From assembly GCF_001425625.1 (NCBI RefSeq), contig NZ_LMCP01000001.1, positions 684,777 to 748,776 of the forward strand: a DNA stretch of 64,000 nucleotides, in the 5' to 3' direction. Made by a program: the position numbers and the translations under genes. The stretch's first letter is position 1. Each line of letters opens with the position of its first letter. The notes under the pieces were generated by a model. The model made no database searches. It worked only from the letters and a program-made list of their open reading frames with translations, and was not told the DNA's origin. Of this stretch, positions 43,985 through 53,196 are shown one piece after another. The DNA comes from Mesorhizobium sp. Root102 (lineage in GTDB: Bacteria; Pseudomonadota; Alphaproteobacteria; Rhizobiales; Rhizobiaceae).

Positions 43985-44424
43985 GGATCCGCTCTCAACT
44001 GACGATGGTTATCGTCCGTGGCCAGATGCGGAGCACGTCTTGGATCACTCGTTTGCCGAACTATCCAACATCAAATCGGGAGCATATGCTCCTGATCCTC
44101 CCCGCGTTTGGAACCCTTCAATGCCATCTGCAGGTGCCATTTCTGTCAATTGCCCTTGGTGGCGCTGAATCCATCCAAAAGTGGTAACCGATCGAGATGG
44201 CCGAGGCGCACTCGTTCGTTGGCACCGCGGCTCGTCGCGCCTCGTTTGTTGCGCGTTTTCTTGAAGATTGCCGACATCAACGCGCCTTCTACAGGACGAT
44301 AATTGAAATATACCGGATATATTTGAGGCTCCTCGGGAGCCGCCCCTTCTGATTTCCGCTGACTGCTGCACAAGTAAGATAGCGCTATGCACGAAACCAC
44401 GCGCAAATACCGTCCTGTCAGTTG
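43985..44424. other. Intergenic region between MucR-like and small-protein genes
   Basis: No supported gene. A minus-strand frame (44146-44406, 86 codons) contains a basic stretch (IFKKTRNKRGATSRG) but lacks a ribosome site and any familiar motif. AT content is locally raised near 44300. This stretch lies upstream of the MucR-like gene and should contain its promoter. Confidence 0.3.
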
Positions 44425-44616
44425 TCACCAGTCCGAACCAGTATAACGCGCGGCCTCCTTCCACAAAGCGAGCGCGATCGTTGGCGAACGAGCTTTCACC
44501 TCAAAATCATGACCTCTGTATTTTCCGGCCGCGATCCACACTGTCTTTGAGCGCTGATAAACAGTGACGCCCAGAGAGCTGGCGACAGTTCGCCACTGGT
44601 TGTTACCCCCATGCAT
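44425..44616 (-). CDS. Small protein of an unnamed family (copy A of three)
   Basis: A 63-residue protein starting at ATG 44616. Its core LGVTVYQRSKTVWIAAGKYR, then HDFEVKARSPTIALALWKEA and ARYTG, recurs almost unchanged in two other small genes at 47992 and 48897. The predicted fold is a short beta-hairpin rich in aromatic and basic residues followed by a helix, with no signal peptide. No known family comes to mind. Conservation across three copies with different flanking DNA supports real coding. A longer start is open to 44841, but its residues are not shared by the other copies. Confidence 0.6.
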   Translation of the reverse strand: MHGGNNQWRTVASSLGVTVYQRSKTVWIAAGKYRGHDFEVKARSPTIALALWKEAARYTGSDW

Positions 44617-45113
44617 TGTAGCCCCGTCGCCATGCAACCGCACCTGACAACGACAATGCCAGACCAGAGTTGCACGGAATGTGACGACTTTAACACTTGC
44701 CCATCGGCTGCCATGCCGGTTTTGCCAACACCTGTCGATCTCGCCCCCCGCTTGGAGCAAGCAAACTCCTGGAACGAGGGGTAAGCGTCGAACCCTGCCA
44801 AACGTGGAAAGCGCGAAAAACAGCAAGCCACCAAGGGACAAGAACGTCCTTCACCCCCACCCAAAGGTTTAGCCGAAACGTCCAAAAGCCTATCTGGGAT
44901 CAATACGCTACGGCAATACCATTCACTGATGATTTGCGTGCAACGGCAACCACTTCGCCTAGGATGCAACGCTTGATCGCCCGCCGGACCAACATGCGGC
45001 GGGCAATTTTCTTCGGATGGCGCCCATGCCTGCACCGCTCCACAAGCCACTTCGCGCAGTCACCAGAAGATGGTCCACCGTGTCGGATGATCGCGCGTAG
45101 GTAGGGTTTTGTT
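44617..45113. other. Intergenic region upstream of the DUF4838 gene
   Basis: Apart from unlikely frames on both strands (one of about 185 codons on the minus strand with no motifs), nothing codes here. The region should carry the promoters for the divergent small protein gene and the DUF4838 gene. I found no convincing promoter or hairpin. Confidence 0.3.
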
Positions 45114-47120
45114 ATGCGAGCACTGTCGCGGAGGACGTTTGCGCAGGGAGCTCTGTTAGGCCTGTCGCACTGGCTCGGCGTTTGCAGGCCGGCTGACGCG
45201 TACCATCAGCCGAGCGATGGTGTAACCCTGGTGGCGGAAGGCAGACCCGTCGTCACTCTGGTCACCCCCGATACGCCAACCGACTCTGTCCACTACGCTG
45301 CGGTGGAACTTCGCTGGCACATTGAAAAGGCCACCGGCTCCCAACCTGCCACAGTGACCGAGAGCAAGGTGACGTCGGCCAGGCTCGGCAAAACCCACAT
45401 CTTTCTGGGCGATACCCAGTTTGCCCGAAAGGCCGGAGTCGATTTCGACGCCTTAGGGCCGGAGTCGTGCGCAATTCGCACCGTCGGCCGCCACCTGTGT
45501 ATCGCAGGGCACGACACGAGCGGCAGTCCTGTTGATGTCAACACGTCTGCGGGAACGCTGTTCGGCGTCTACGAACTTCTCGATCGCTACTTCGCGGTTC
45601 GGTGGCTATGGCCAGGCGAACTGGGAACGTTTGTTCCGAAAGCAGAGTCCGTTGTCGTTCCTCTTCAAGATTGCGTCGTAACGCCTCGATTCATGCAGCG
45701 TCACGTGCGCACGGGCGCTGGCTTGAGGGCCAAAGATCATGCCGAGATGGGCTTCACCGCCGCGGCGGCTGAAGAATACATGAACGCCCAGGCTGCATTT
45801 CTGCGTCGCAACCGCATGGGTCGCCGAATCCCGGCGAGGTACGGCCATGCCTTCGTGAACTGGTGGCGGCAGTATGGTGCTGAGCATCCCGAATGGTTTC
45901 AGCTCGTCAACGGCAAACGAGGACCCTCATGGCTGGGTGGGCGCTTCTCGATGTGCATTTCCAATCCAGGTCTGCACGAAGAGATTGTCTCGCAGTGGCG
46001 TCAGCATGGAGGCGATCGCCCCGGGCATCTTCCAACCTTCGTCAACGCTGTTGAGAATGACGTCCCTGGCCAATGCGAATGCGATGCGTGCAAGGCGCTG
46101 GATGGTCCCGAACCACCGAGCTATCGGAAATTCATTCCGTCGAAGTCAAAGATTGCCAGCAAGCCTTTCGTATCCGACCGATATGCACGTTCATGGCAAG
46201 CCATCCAGCAGATCGCTGCGAAATACAATTCGAACGCGGTTGTCGTCGGCTACGCCTATATGAACTACTTCGCCGCTCCAACATCGGGCGTAAAATTGAG
46301 CCCGAACATCATGGTCGGATTTTGCCCGTCATCCTGGTTCTATCCCCGAAGTGGCGACGAGCAAGACTGGATAAAAGCCCAGTGGAGCGGTTGGGCGGAC
46401 ACACAAGCTAAACTTTTCATGCGGGCGAACTATTTTCTGGACGGGTATTGTATGCCGCACATATTTTCGACCCAGTTCGCCGACGAGTTTCAGAGCGCCG
46501 CGAACAACGGAATGGTCGGGACCGATTTCGATTCGCTGACAGGTCATTGGGCGACACAAGGCCCAAACCTTTACCTGTTGCTGCGTTTGCATATCCGTCC
46601 CGATGTGCCTGCCGATTCCCTCCTGTCCGAATATTACTCTGCCTTCGGCCCAGCGGCAGCTGACGTGAGGAAGTACTTTGATTTCTGGGAGGCGTATACG
46701 TCGGATGGGCGCGCCCGGCTGCATGACACCTTTGAGGCTCTTGGGGCTTCGCGTTGGCGAAGCTGGGCGAAAGCGGCGCATGCGATCTATCCAGAGGAGA
46801 GTTTTGCGCCAGCCGAAGCATTGCTCGACAGAGCAGCCTCCTCTGCAAACGGCGATCAGGAGGCATCCATGCGCGTGCAGTTCCTTCGATTGGGATTGCA
46901 GCACGCGAAGTTATGCTCATTGGCCGCCGCCAAGCTCACGCTCGGCAATCCAGACTCCAATTCCGAGAAAGGCCGGGCGGAACTGCAGGCGCTCTTAGCA
47001 TTTCGTCGAGCGCACGAGCGCATGTGGATCTCCAACTTGAATCACTGCGCGTGGGTCGAAAGCACGAGCTGGACGCTTCCAGGCGTGGCAGTTCAATCTC
47101 AGGATCCCGATCCAGAATGA
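45114..47120 (+). CDS. Tat-exported DUF4838-domain protein, glycoside-hydrolase-like
   Basis: A 668-residue protein. The N-terminus has a Tat signal (SRRTFAQGALLGL, twin arginine at residues 6-7). Residues about 38-160 resemble the non-catalytic N-terminal fold of alpha-glucuronidases (AAVELRWHIEKATGSQ, KTHIFLGDTQFARKAGVDF), and residues about 190-480 fit DUF4838 (PF16126), with HAFVNWWRQYGAEHPEWFQL, CISNPGLHEEIVSQW and ENDVPGQCECDACKALDG. That layout is of a TIM-barrel hydrolase associated with uronate-containing glycans, although no activity has been assigned to this branch that I know. It could act on the polysaccharide of this locus. The start has a poor ribosome site. It is flanked on both sides by copies of the small protein family. 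Confidence 0.72.
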   Translation: MRALSRRTFAQGALLGLSHWLGVCRPADAYHQPSDGVTLVAEGRPVVTLVTPDTPTDSVHYAAVELRWHIEKATGSQPATVTESKVTSARLGKTHIFLGDTQFARKAGVDFDALGPESCAIRTVGRHLCIAGHDTSGSPVDVNTSAGTLFGVYELLDRYFAVRWLWPGELGTFVPKAESVVVPLQDCVVTPRFMQRHVRTGAGLRAKDHAEMGFTAAAAEEYMNAQAAFLRRNRMGRRIPARYGHAFVNWWRQYGAEHPEWFQLVNGKRGPSWLGGRFSMCISNPGLHEEIVSQWRQHGGDRPGHLPTFVNAVENDVPGQCECDACKALDGPEPPSYRKFIPSKSKIASKPFVSDRYARSWQAIQQIAAKYNSNAVVVGYAYMNYFAAPTSGVKLSPNIMVGFCPSSWFYPRSGDEQDWIKAQWSGWADTQAKLFMRANYFLDGYCMPHIFSTQFADEFQSAANNGMVGTDFDSLTGHWATQGPNLYLLLRLHIRPDVPADSLLSEYYSAFGPAAADVRKYFDFWEAYTSDGRARLHDTFEALGASRWRSWAKAAHAIYPEESFAPAEALLDRAASSANGDQEASMRVQFLRLGLQHAKLCSLAAAKLTLGNPDSNSEKGRAELQALLAFRRAHERMWISNLNHCAWVESTSWTLPGVAVQSQDPDPE

Positions 47121-47282
47121 TCTTCGTCAGCGAATGGAAGCGGGCCGTTAGTCACCGCATGCACTTTGCAAGGCGACGGACTCCCGCGTGCGCGGTAGGA
47201 GTCTCGACCGCGGCAAACGCACCCGCCAGCATACACGCCGGCAAGGTGCGCTCTTAGTCATTTGGCAAGATCGACAGGGCGA

Positions 47283-47540
47283 TCAGTTGCCCTTGCTGCC
47301 CTTGCTGCCACCTTCTCCAGCGCCCCCGGACTTGCCTCCGGACTCACCGGCTCCGCCAGCCTTGCTGCCGGTTTCGCCAGCACCGCCGGCTTTGCCGGGT
47401 TCCGGAGCGCGACCTGCCTTGCCTGCTTCCACAGATTTAATTTTGGTCAAAGACTCTGCAAAGCTGATCGTCGAGATCGATTCAACAGACGCAACAAGAG
47501 AAATCGCGGAAGGAACGCGTCTATCGTGATAAGCCTTCAT
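47283..47540 (-). CDS. Small Gly/Lys/Ser-rich low-complexity protein
   Basis: An 85-codon frame. The first 35 residues are ordinary (AISLVASVESISTISFAESL), and the rest is low complexity: imperfect repeats of GGAGE/GSKAGGAGESGGKSGG ending in SKGSKGN. Such Gly/Ala/Lys-rich short proteins occur in rhizobial genomes without known function. AGGAG lies 18 bases before the ATG, farther than usual. Its repetitive DNA could be coding or simply a repeat; I lean slightly to a gene. No membrane segment or signal peptide is clear. Confidence 0.4.
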   Translation of the reverse strand: MKAYHDRRVPSAISLVASVESISTISFAESLTKIKSVEAGKAGRAPEPGKAGGAGETGSKAGGAGESGGKSGGAGEGGSKGSKGN

Positions 47541-47991
47541 AACAATGTGACGTTCAGCTCCTGAGAATTTTGTCGCTTATCTTTCCGGAAGATCGAGTCT
47601 TGTTTTATGATGAGGCTGTCAGCATGTTTTATAATTAGTGAGCTCAATTTATTATCAACATTTACTCACATCTCCTTCAAAACAGGAGCATTAGCAATTT
47701 CTTGGATATCCGCATAGAACTTGCGAAGCGATGCGGCAGGCGACAACAGTCGCCTGACTTAATGGCAACCGTGGGCGGTCTAGCGTGCGCTTCGGCCAAG
47801 TAGAAACTGATCTATCTATTTAAAATTGTCGGGCGTTCGATCGCCAACGCGATCTGACTGTTTATTGCGTTCCTGACATCAGCCTGACAGATCCCAAAGT
47901 CCAGATGCAACCATTTGTTAACCATCTGACAATGTTGTTCTCAACATCCCGGAGATGTGATCGCTGTTCAGGCCTCTGTCATTGCGAGGCG
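47541..47991. other. AT-rich intergenic stretch
   Basis: Low-GC DNA with no supported gene, containing repeated runs of TTATT, ATAATTAG and TTTATTATC. It holds one clear hairpin at 47737-47756 (listed separately). AT-rich sequence between two genes in this GC-rich window may bind MucR-type proteins, or may mark foreign DNA. Confidence 0.35.
47737..47756. terminator. Short perfect hairpin in the AT-rich stretch
   Basis: CAGGCGAC (47737-47744), a four-base loop AACA and GTCGCCTG (47749-47756) form a perfect 8-bp stem. It lies about 240 bases downstream of the end of the minus-strand small-protein gene. A terminator is possible, but no long T-run follows in either direction. Confidence 0.4.
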
Positions 47992-48183
47992 CTAAATCCG
48001 TTGACCTGTGTACTGAGCGGCTTCCATCCACAATGCGAGTCCGATCGCAGGAGAGCGCGCTTTAACCTCAAAATGGCGGCCCAGGTGACTCCCCGTAGCT
48101 ACCCACACTGTTTTTGAACGTTGATAGATCGAGACGCCGAGAGCACTCGCCCGATAGAAAATCGCTTCGTAATCGCGATGCAT
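47992..48183 (-). CDS. Small protein of an unnamed family (copy B of three)
   Basis: A 63-residue protein from ATG 48183. Its core LGVSIYQRSKTVWVATGSHL, then RHFEVKARSPAIGLALWMEA and AQYTGQ, matches copies A and C at about two thirds of positions. The N-terminal part (MHRDYEAIFYRASA) differs from the others. No function can be inferred; the shared QRSKTVW and FEVKARSP blocks are the family mark. A start eight codons earlier is open, but without better support. Confidence 0.6.
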   Translation of the reverse strand: MHRDYEAIFYRASALGVSIYQRSKTVWVATGSHLGRHFEVKARSPAIGLALWMEAAQYTGQRI

Positions 48184-48896
48184 ATGCTCTGGCCTTCGGC
48201 TCCTCAAATTGCCGGCAACGGTGCTCGTTCATTTGCATTTGACATAGATGCCGACTTTGTATGAATCCGAGATCGCGTCCGAAGAGCCCCCCTGCGACCG
48301 CTTGCCGAGCCACTATTGGCTCGTTGATGGGGAGCTACCAACCAACCCCGCAACTGGACGTTCCATGGGAACCATGGGACTTCAGTCTTATTTGCGATGC
48401 GGCTAATATATCTATAAATTGATCGACGCGGGGGACACCCAATCCAACCCGCATGGCCGGTGTGGCGCAAAGCAAAGCTGTCCAACGCAGTAAGCCGCAC
48501 CGGCCATTCGTTTTCGACAAGACCCAGCCCCTCTGCCGCTTGCTGACCTCCGTCGGCTAGAGCCAACCTTGTTGCGTGAGTGCTAATATAGGCGTAATCT
48601 GCGTGGTGCGGAGAGGAACCCCAAGCTCCCGCCGCAGCGGCCGGCACGGGCGGCAAGGTGTCCCCTCTCAGGCAGCCTTGCCGGTCGTCTTGTTACGGCT
48701 GGCGCCAAGGGCCATTTCCGACCAAGAGACCAAGACGCGACCGCTCCCGTCATCTGACACAAGGCAAAGGGCCTTTTTGTCTATGGTGGATACCTGATCG
48801 TGCTGTGGTCGACACACAACCGAAACGGAGTAGTCCGATCATTCATTCCGTGATGTTGGAGACGGCGCTAGGTTATCAAGATTAGGGAAGCCTAAT
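48184..48896. other. Intergenic region between small-protein copies B and C
   Basis: Frames of 60 to 150 codons are open here on both strands, but none contains a motif, a fold-like pattern or a plausible ribosome site. The region probably carries the divergent promoters of the two small genes. I see nothing else. Confidence 0.3.
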
Positions 48897-49151
48897 ATGG
48901 ATATGCAGCTTTCTTATACAGAGACAGCATCGGCCCAGGGCTGGGAAATGGGTCGAAATGGCGCAGAACTGTGCGCTTGGGCGAGTGAACGGGGCATCAC
49001 GATTTACCGCCGTTCAAAGACAGTATGGATCGCAGCAGGAAGGTATCGGGGCCGCAATTTTGAAGTTAAGGGACGTTCGCCAGCGATTGCGCTCGCATTG
49101 TGGGTGGAGGGTGCGCAGTACACAGGTCAAAGGTTTTACTTGGTGCACTGA
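48897..49151 (+). CDS. Small protein of an unnamed family (copy C of three)
   Basis: An 84-residue protein, the only copy on the plus strand, from ATG 48897 with GGGAAG seven bases upstream, the best ribosome site of the three. It has a longer N-terminus (MDMQLSYTETASAQGWEMG) before the shared core RGITIYRRSKTVWIAAGRYR, NFEVKGRSPAIALALWVEGA and QYTGQRFYLVH. With copies A and B it shows that this is a real protein family with variable N-termini. Function unknown; a beta-hairpin with basic and aromatic residues could bind nucleic acid or a protein partner. Confidence 0.65.
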   Translation: MDMQLSYTETASAQGWEMGRNGAELCAWASERGITIYRRSKTVWIAAGRYRGRNFEVKGRSPAIALALWVEGAQYTGQRFYLVH

Positions 49152-49321
49152 GACGCCAATTGCCACAAGGTGCGCTACCTCGCAGAAGGTCTTTAGCAGC
49201 GAGGCGAATGCGGGGCATTACGATTTTGCCGAGCTTCCGTTTCTGACCCGAAGCGATCATTCCGAATGCCAATTTGCGTGAAGCGGTCCGCGTGGTGCAG
49301 GGTGGTTAAAGAAGAATGGTT

Positions 49322-50518
49322 TCAGTCAAAGAAGCCCGCATCCTCTTCCCTGAGGTACTTCCTGGCTGCTTCGGCGTCGATGTCGACGCCCAGACCCGGC
49401 GCTTCCAGCAGGTCCATCATGCTGTCCTTCACGATCTGCTTGGGCAGGCCGATGACGATGTCGTTCCACCACGGGTCCGAGGCGCTGGGATATTCGAACG
49501 CCACGTAATTGGCGGGCAAGGTGGCGCATACGTTGATCAGCGCGCCGAGGCCCAGGAGGCCGTTCGCGGTGCCGTGCGGGGCCATCAGGATCGAGTGCAT
49601 ATAGGCGTGCTCGGCCACCCATTTGAGCTCGGCGATGCCGCCAATATCGGCAGGATCGGGGCCGATGACGCGCACTGCCTGCGTCTCGATCAATTCCTTA
49701 AAATTGTGCCGCAGGTAGATCTGCTCTCCTGTGTGGATGGGGGTGGACGTCGATATCGTAAGTTCGCGGTAAGCCTGCGGATTGACCCATGGCACGTAGT
49801 CACCCGTCAGCATGTCCTCTAGCCACATGAGATTGTACTTTTCAACCGACTGCGCAAAGCGGATAGCGTCGGGCAAGAACCAGCCGGGGCCGCAATCCAG
49901 CGCGAGCGAAACCGTGTCGCCGAGCACCTCCTTCATGGCGATGACGCATTCGATCATATGCGTCATGCCGCGCTCGCTAATCTGCCCCTGGTCCATCGCG
50001 CCGTGATAGGTCGGCGGCTGGCGGATACCGTAGTGGAAGTCAGGCACGCTCGTCTTCATGTTGGAGTGGAAGCTGATACCTTGCTTCACCATGAAGAAGT
50101 TTTCGGGCCGCTCCATCATCCATTTGACGTCGGCCGCGTAGTCCTCGGGTTTGTCCCCGGTGCGCTTTTTGCGGATCGAACCGTTATAGACCCGCACCTT
50201 GTCGCGCACCTTGCCGCCGAGCAACTTGTAGACCGGAACGCCGGCCGCCTTGCCCGCGATGTCCCACAGAGCGTGCTCGATGACGCTGACGGCGGCGCCG
50301 TACGGCTTGAACGAGCCCCGCTGCCGGATCTTCAGCATGCAGCGTTCGACGTCGGTCGGGTCTTCACCGATTAGGGCGTCGCGGAAATGCAGGACCCAGG
50401 GCTTGAGATAAGGCTTGGTGTACTCGACCTCGCCGAGGCCATAAAGGCCTTCGTCGGTCACGATGCGGACGATAGGATGTTTGCCGATGACGGCGCACCG
50501 GAGATCGGTGATCTTCAT
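49322..50518 (-). CDS. Enolase-superfamily sugar-acid dehydratase-like protein (1)
   Basis: A 398-residue member of the mandelate racemase/muconate lactonizing subgroup. The N-terminal capping domain (MKITDLRCAVIGKHPIVRIV) is followed by a barrel with a lysine in FFMVKQGISF, metal ligands in LALDCGPG, WLEDML and HTGEQIYL, and a histidine in APHGTANG. These are the positions of the superfamily's general base and magnesium site. It acts on a sugar acid or similar carboxylate, by abstracting the proton next to the carboxylate. It is the last of three genes read from the GntR regulator at 53197. The exact substrate cannot be named. Confidence 0.8.
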   Translation of the reverse strand: MKITDLRCAVIGKHPIVRIVTDEGLYGLGEVEYTKPYLKPWVLHFRDALIGEDPTDVERCMLKIRQRGSFKPYGAAVSVIEHALWDIAGKAAGVPVYKLLGGKVRDKVRVYNGSIRKKRTGDKPEDYAADVKWMMERPENFFMVKQGISFHSNMKTSVPDFHYGIRQPPTYHGAMDQGQISERGMTHMIECVIAMKEVLGDTVSLALDCGPGWFLPDAIRFAQSVEKYNLMWLEDMLTGDYVPWVNPQAYRELTISTSTPIHTGEQIYLRHNFKELIETQAVRVIGPDPADIGGIAELKWVAEHAYMHSILMAPHGTANGLLGLGALINVCATLPANYVAFEYPSASDPWWNDIVIGLPKQIVKDSMMDLLEAPGLGVDIDAEAARKYLREEDAGFFD

Positions 50519-50556
50519 GCTTTCCCCTTCTTGCGTTCCCTCAAGAGGTGAGGCGG

Positions 50557-51915
50557 TCAGCTCCAGGTCCGGTCCCAGGAATATTCGTCATCCCAGTGAT
50601 CGGTCGGTTGCCAGATGCCTTTGACCCCTTCCTGCAGGTGCTGACTGATGACTTCATCAACCACGTCGTCGATGCCCAGGCCCGGTCTGTCGGGCACTGT
50701 GATGAACCCGTCCTTGACCAGCGGCTTGGGCAAGCCCGTGACGATATCGTCCCACCAGTCCACTTCCACGCTGTGATATTCGAGCGCCATGAAGTTCTCC
50801 GTGGCCACGGCGACATGCGCGGCGGCCATCGCGGCGATCGGGCTCTCCGCCATGTGAATGGCCATGGCAACGCCATGTTCTTGCGCCGCGTCGCCGATCT
50901 TCTTGGTCTCGAGGATGCCGCCGGTGGTAAGCAGGTCCGGGTGGATGACCGAGATGCCTGAGTTGAGCAGCGGCTCGAAGCCTTCCTTGAGGTAGATGTC
51001 CTCGCCGGTGCAGATCGGCACGGATGTTGCCTGCTGCAACTGCCGATACTGCTCGGTGTATTGCCAGGGGATCACGTCCTCGAGCCAGGCTGGGGCGTAT
51101 TTCTCGATCCGCCGGGCGAGACGGATGCCATCCTGCAGCGAGATGTGGCCGACATGGTCGATAGCGAGCGGGATCTCGTAACCGATCACCTCTCGGACCT
51201 CGTGGATATATTGATCAAGCAGGTCGATGCCCTTTTCGGTGAAGTGGAGGCCGGTGAAAGGATGCGGCACGTTCTGTGCGTCATAAGCGGCATTGCGCGC
51301 CCGGCGCTCGTCCAGCGTGCGTGCCCGGCCGCGACCGGCATGCGTGCGGAATCCGTCGAGCACGCCAGCCGGCGCGACCACCGCGCCTGGTATGTGGGAG
51401 ATCTGCGCCAGCCCGAGGTCCATCTTGAGGAACGTGAAACCGAGAGCCATCCGCGCCTTGAGCCGCTTGCCGGTCTCGGTGCCGCTGGGCTTCTCCGCAT
51501 CGGTATCGCAATAGACACGCACCTTGTCGCGGAACCGTCCCCCGAGCAACTGGTAGATCGGCACGCCATAGGCCTTGCCGGCAAGGTCCCAGAGGGCGAT
51601 CTCGACTGCCGAGACACCACCACCCTGCCGCCCATGGCCGCCAAATTGCTTGATGCGGCGAAACAGCCGATCGATGTCGCAGGGGTTCTCGCCCAGCAAC
51701 CGGCTCTTGAGCATCAGCGCATAGGTCGCGCTGGCGCCGTCACGCACTTCGCCCAGGCCGACAATGCCCTGGTTGGTGTAGATCTTGATGAGCGCCGAGG
51801 TGAACGGGGCGCCAACGATTTCGGCTACCCGCATGTCGGTGATGCGAAGCTCGGACGGCTTGGAGTTGGTGTTTACCCGATTGAGCGCCTCGTCGGCTCC
51901 ACGCATTTTTGGCAT
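50557..51915 (-). CDS. Enolase-superfamily sugar-acid dehydratase-like protein (2)
   Basis: A 452-residue MR/MLE-type enzyme, longer than the other three because of an N-terminal extension and an insertion near residues 185-215. Barrel residues include [11 protein letters not shown] (Lys), [16 protein letters not shown] and CTGEDIYL (metal ligands) and IHMAESP (His). This looks like the D-mannonate/sugar-acid dehydratase branch, not DgoD itself. It is the middle gene of the minus-strand trio, separated by 61 bases from the upstream copy and by 38 from the downstream one. Four enolase-superfamily genes so close together suggest several acids or several epimers being handled. Confidence 0.8.
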   Translation of the reverse strand: MPKMRGADEALNRVNTNSKPSELRITDMRVAEIVGAPFTSALIKIYTNQGIVGLGEVRDGASATYALMLKSRLLGENPCDIDRLFRRIKQFGGHGRQGGGVSAVEIALWDLAGKAYGVPIYQLLGGRFRDKVRVYCDTDAEKPSGTETGKRLKARMALGFTFLKMDLGLAQISHIPGAVVAPAGVLDGFRTHAGRGRARTLDERRARNAAYDAQNVPHPFTGLHFTEKGIDLLDQYIHEVREVIGYEIPLAIDHVGHISLQDGIRLARRIEKYAPAWLEDVIPWQYTEQYRQLQQATSVPICTGEDIYLKEGFEPLLNSGISVIHPDLLTTGGILETKKIGDAAQEHGVAMAIHMAESPIAAMAAAHVAVATENFMALEYHSVEVDWWDDIVTGLPKPLVKDGFITVPDRPGLGIDDVVDEVISQHLQEGVKGIWQPTDHWDDEYSWDRTWS

Positions 51916-51976
51916 GGCTTATCCTCGTTCTGGTCGGCGGGCTTGTTGCGCGCGGGCCTGCCCGCATAGGGCGTTG

Positions 51977-53143
51977 CTAGCCCAATTCAATCTCATGGGC
52001 CTGCAGGTAGTCGCGGTCCATCTCGATACCGAGACCGGGCTTCGACGTCAGCTTGAGGCTGCCGTTCGATACGTCGAGTGGCCTGTCGATGAGATGATCG
52101 TATTTGCCCAGGTTCCACTCCGACGTTTCGAGCTTGTAGAAATTGGGAACGGTCATCATCACCTGCGCTCCAGCAACCACGTTGATCGGCCCCGCGGCGT
52201 CATGCGGCGAGACCGGGATGTAGTAGGCTTCACATAGAGCGGAAATCTTCTTGAGTTCGGTAATGCCGCCGGTCCAAGTGACATCCGGCATGATGTAGTC
52301 AGCCAGCCTGTTCTCAAGGACCGGCACGAAATCCCACTTCGTGTGGCCACGCTCGCCCCACGAGATGGCGGCACTGACCTTCTCACGCACTTGCTTGAGG
52401 GCGTTGAGGCTCTCAGGCGGGCATGGCTCCTCAAACCAGTCGATCTGGCCGGCTTCCTCGAGGCTCCGACAGAGGCGGATGGCAGTGGGAACGTCGAAGC
52501 GGCCATGCGCATCGATGAGAATGTCGACATCAGGCCCCGCCGTTTCGCGGATCAGGGCCGTGAGTTCGGCGGCTTCGCGCTCGTCCTTGCGGGTCATGCT
52601 GCCATCGAGGTAGCCGTCCCGCTGTTCGCGGGAAAGGCCATCGGCGCCACGGCCCTGGTGGGGGAAAGGGTCGAACTTGAGCGCGGTGTGTCCGGACTCG
52701 ACAATGTCGCGAATTTCGCGGACCACAGCCTCCTTGCTGGTGAATTTGGCTTGGTTGGGATGGGTGTAAAGCGAGATTTCATCGCGCACGGATCCGCCCA
52801 GCAGCTCATAAATCGGCTTGCCGAGGACCTTGCCCCGGATGTCCCAGAGCGCGATATCGATAGCACTTACGCATTCAACAGCGGCGCCGCGGCTGCCCAT
52901 GTAGGTGAAGCTGCGGAAAATCTTGTGCCAGAGATACTCGATACGCGCCGGATCCTCGCCTGTCACGGCGACACCGATCTGTCGCAGGATCGTGCAGAGG
53001 GCTCGGTTGGCGAGCCTTGTGGTGGTGGTGATCTCTCCCCAGCCACTCACCCCTGCGTCGGTCGTCACCTCGACGAACAGGAACTCTCCCCAATAGGAAG
53101 CATCGGACTTGATCAGCCACGGCCGAACGCTCGTGATTTTCAT
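51977..53143 (-). CDS. Enolase-superfamily galactonate-dehydratase-like protein (3)
   Basis: A 388-residue protein resembling DgoD-type D-galactonate dehydratases. Motifs are ALKFDPFPHQG, LIDAHGRFDVP (Asp metal ligand and His), WFEEPCPPE, AISWGERGHTKW, IMPDVTWTGG and SPHDAAGP (second His). The His pair is the acid/base set used by DgoD. The expected product is a 2-keto-3-deoxy acid. The gene is the first of the minus-strand trio, 53 bases after the GntR regulator on the same strand, so all four are one operon. Galactonate itself or another aldonate may be the substrate. Confidence 0.83.
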   Translation of the reverse strand: MKITSVRPWLIKSDASYWGEFLFVEVTTDAGVSGWGEITTTTRLANRALCTILRQIGVAVTGEDPARIEYLWHKIFRSFTYMGSRGAAVECVSAIDIALWDIRGKVLGKPIYELLGGSVRDEISLYTHPNQAKFTSKEAVVREIRDIVESGHTALKFDPFPHQGRGADGLSREQRDGYLDGSMTRKDEREAAELTALIRETAGPDVDILIDAHGRFDVPTAIRLCRSLEEAGQIDWFEEPCPPESLNALKQVREKVSAAISWGERGHTKWDFVPVLENRLADYIMPDVTWTGGITELKKISALCEAYYIPVSPHDAAGPINVVAGAQVMMTVPNFYKLETSEWNLGKYDHLIDRPLDVSNGSLKLTSKPGLGIEMDRDYLQAHEIELG

Positions 53144-53196
53144 CTCAATTGCCTTTGTCTGGAATGGTCAGGCCACGAGGTTCTGGACCGGACATT

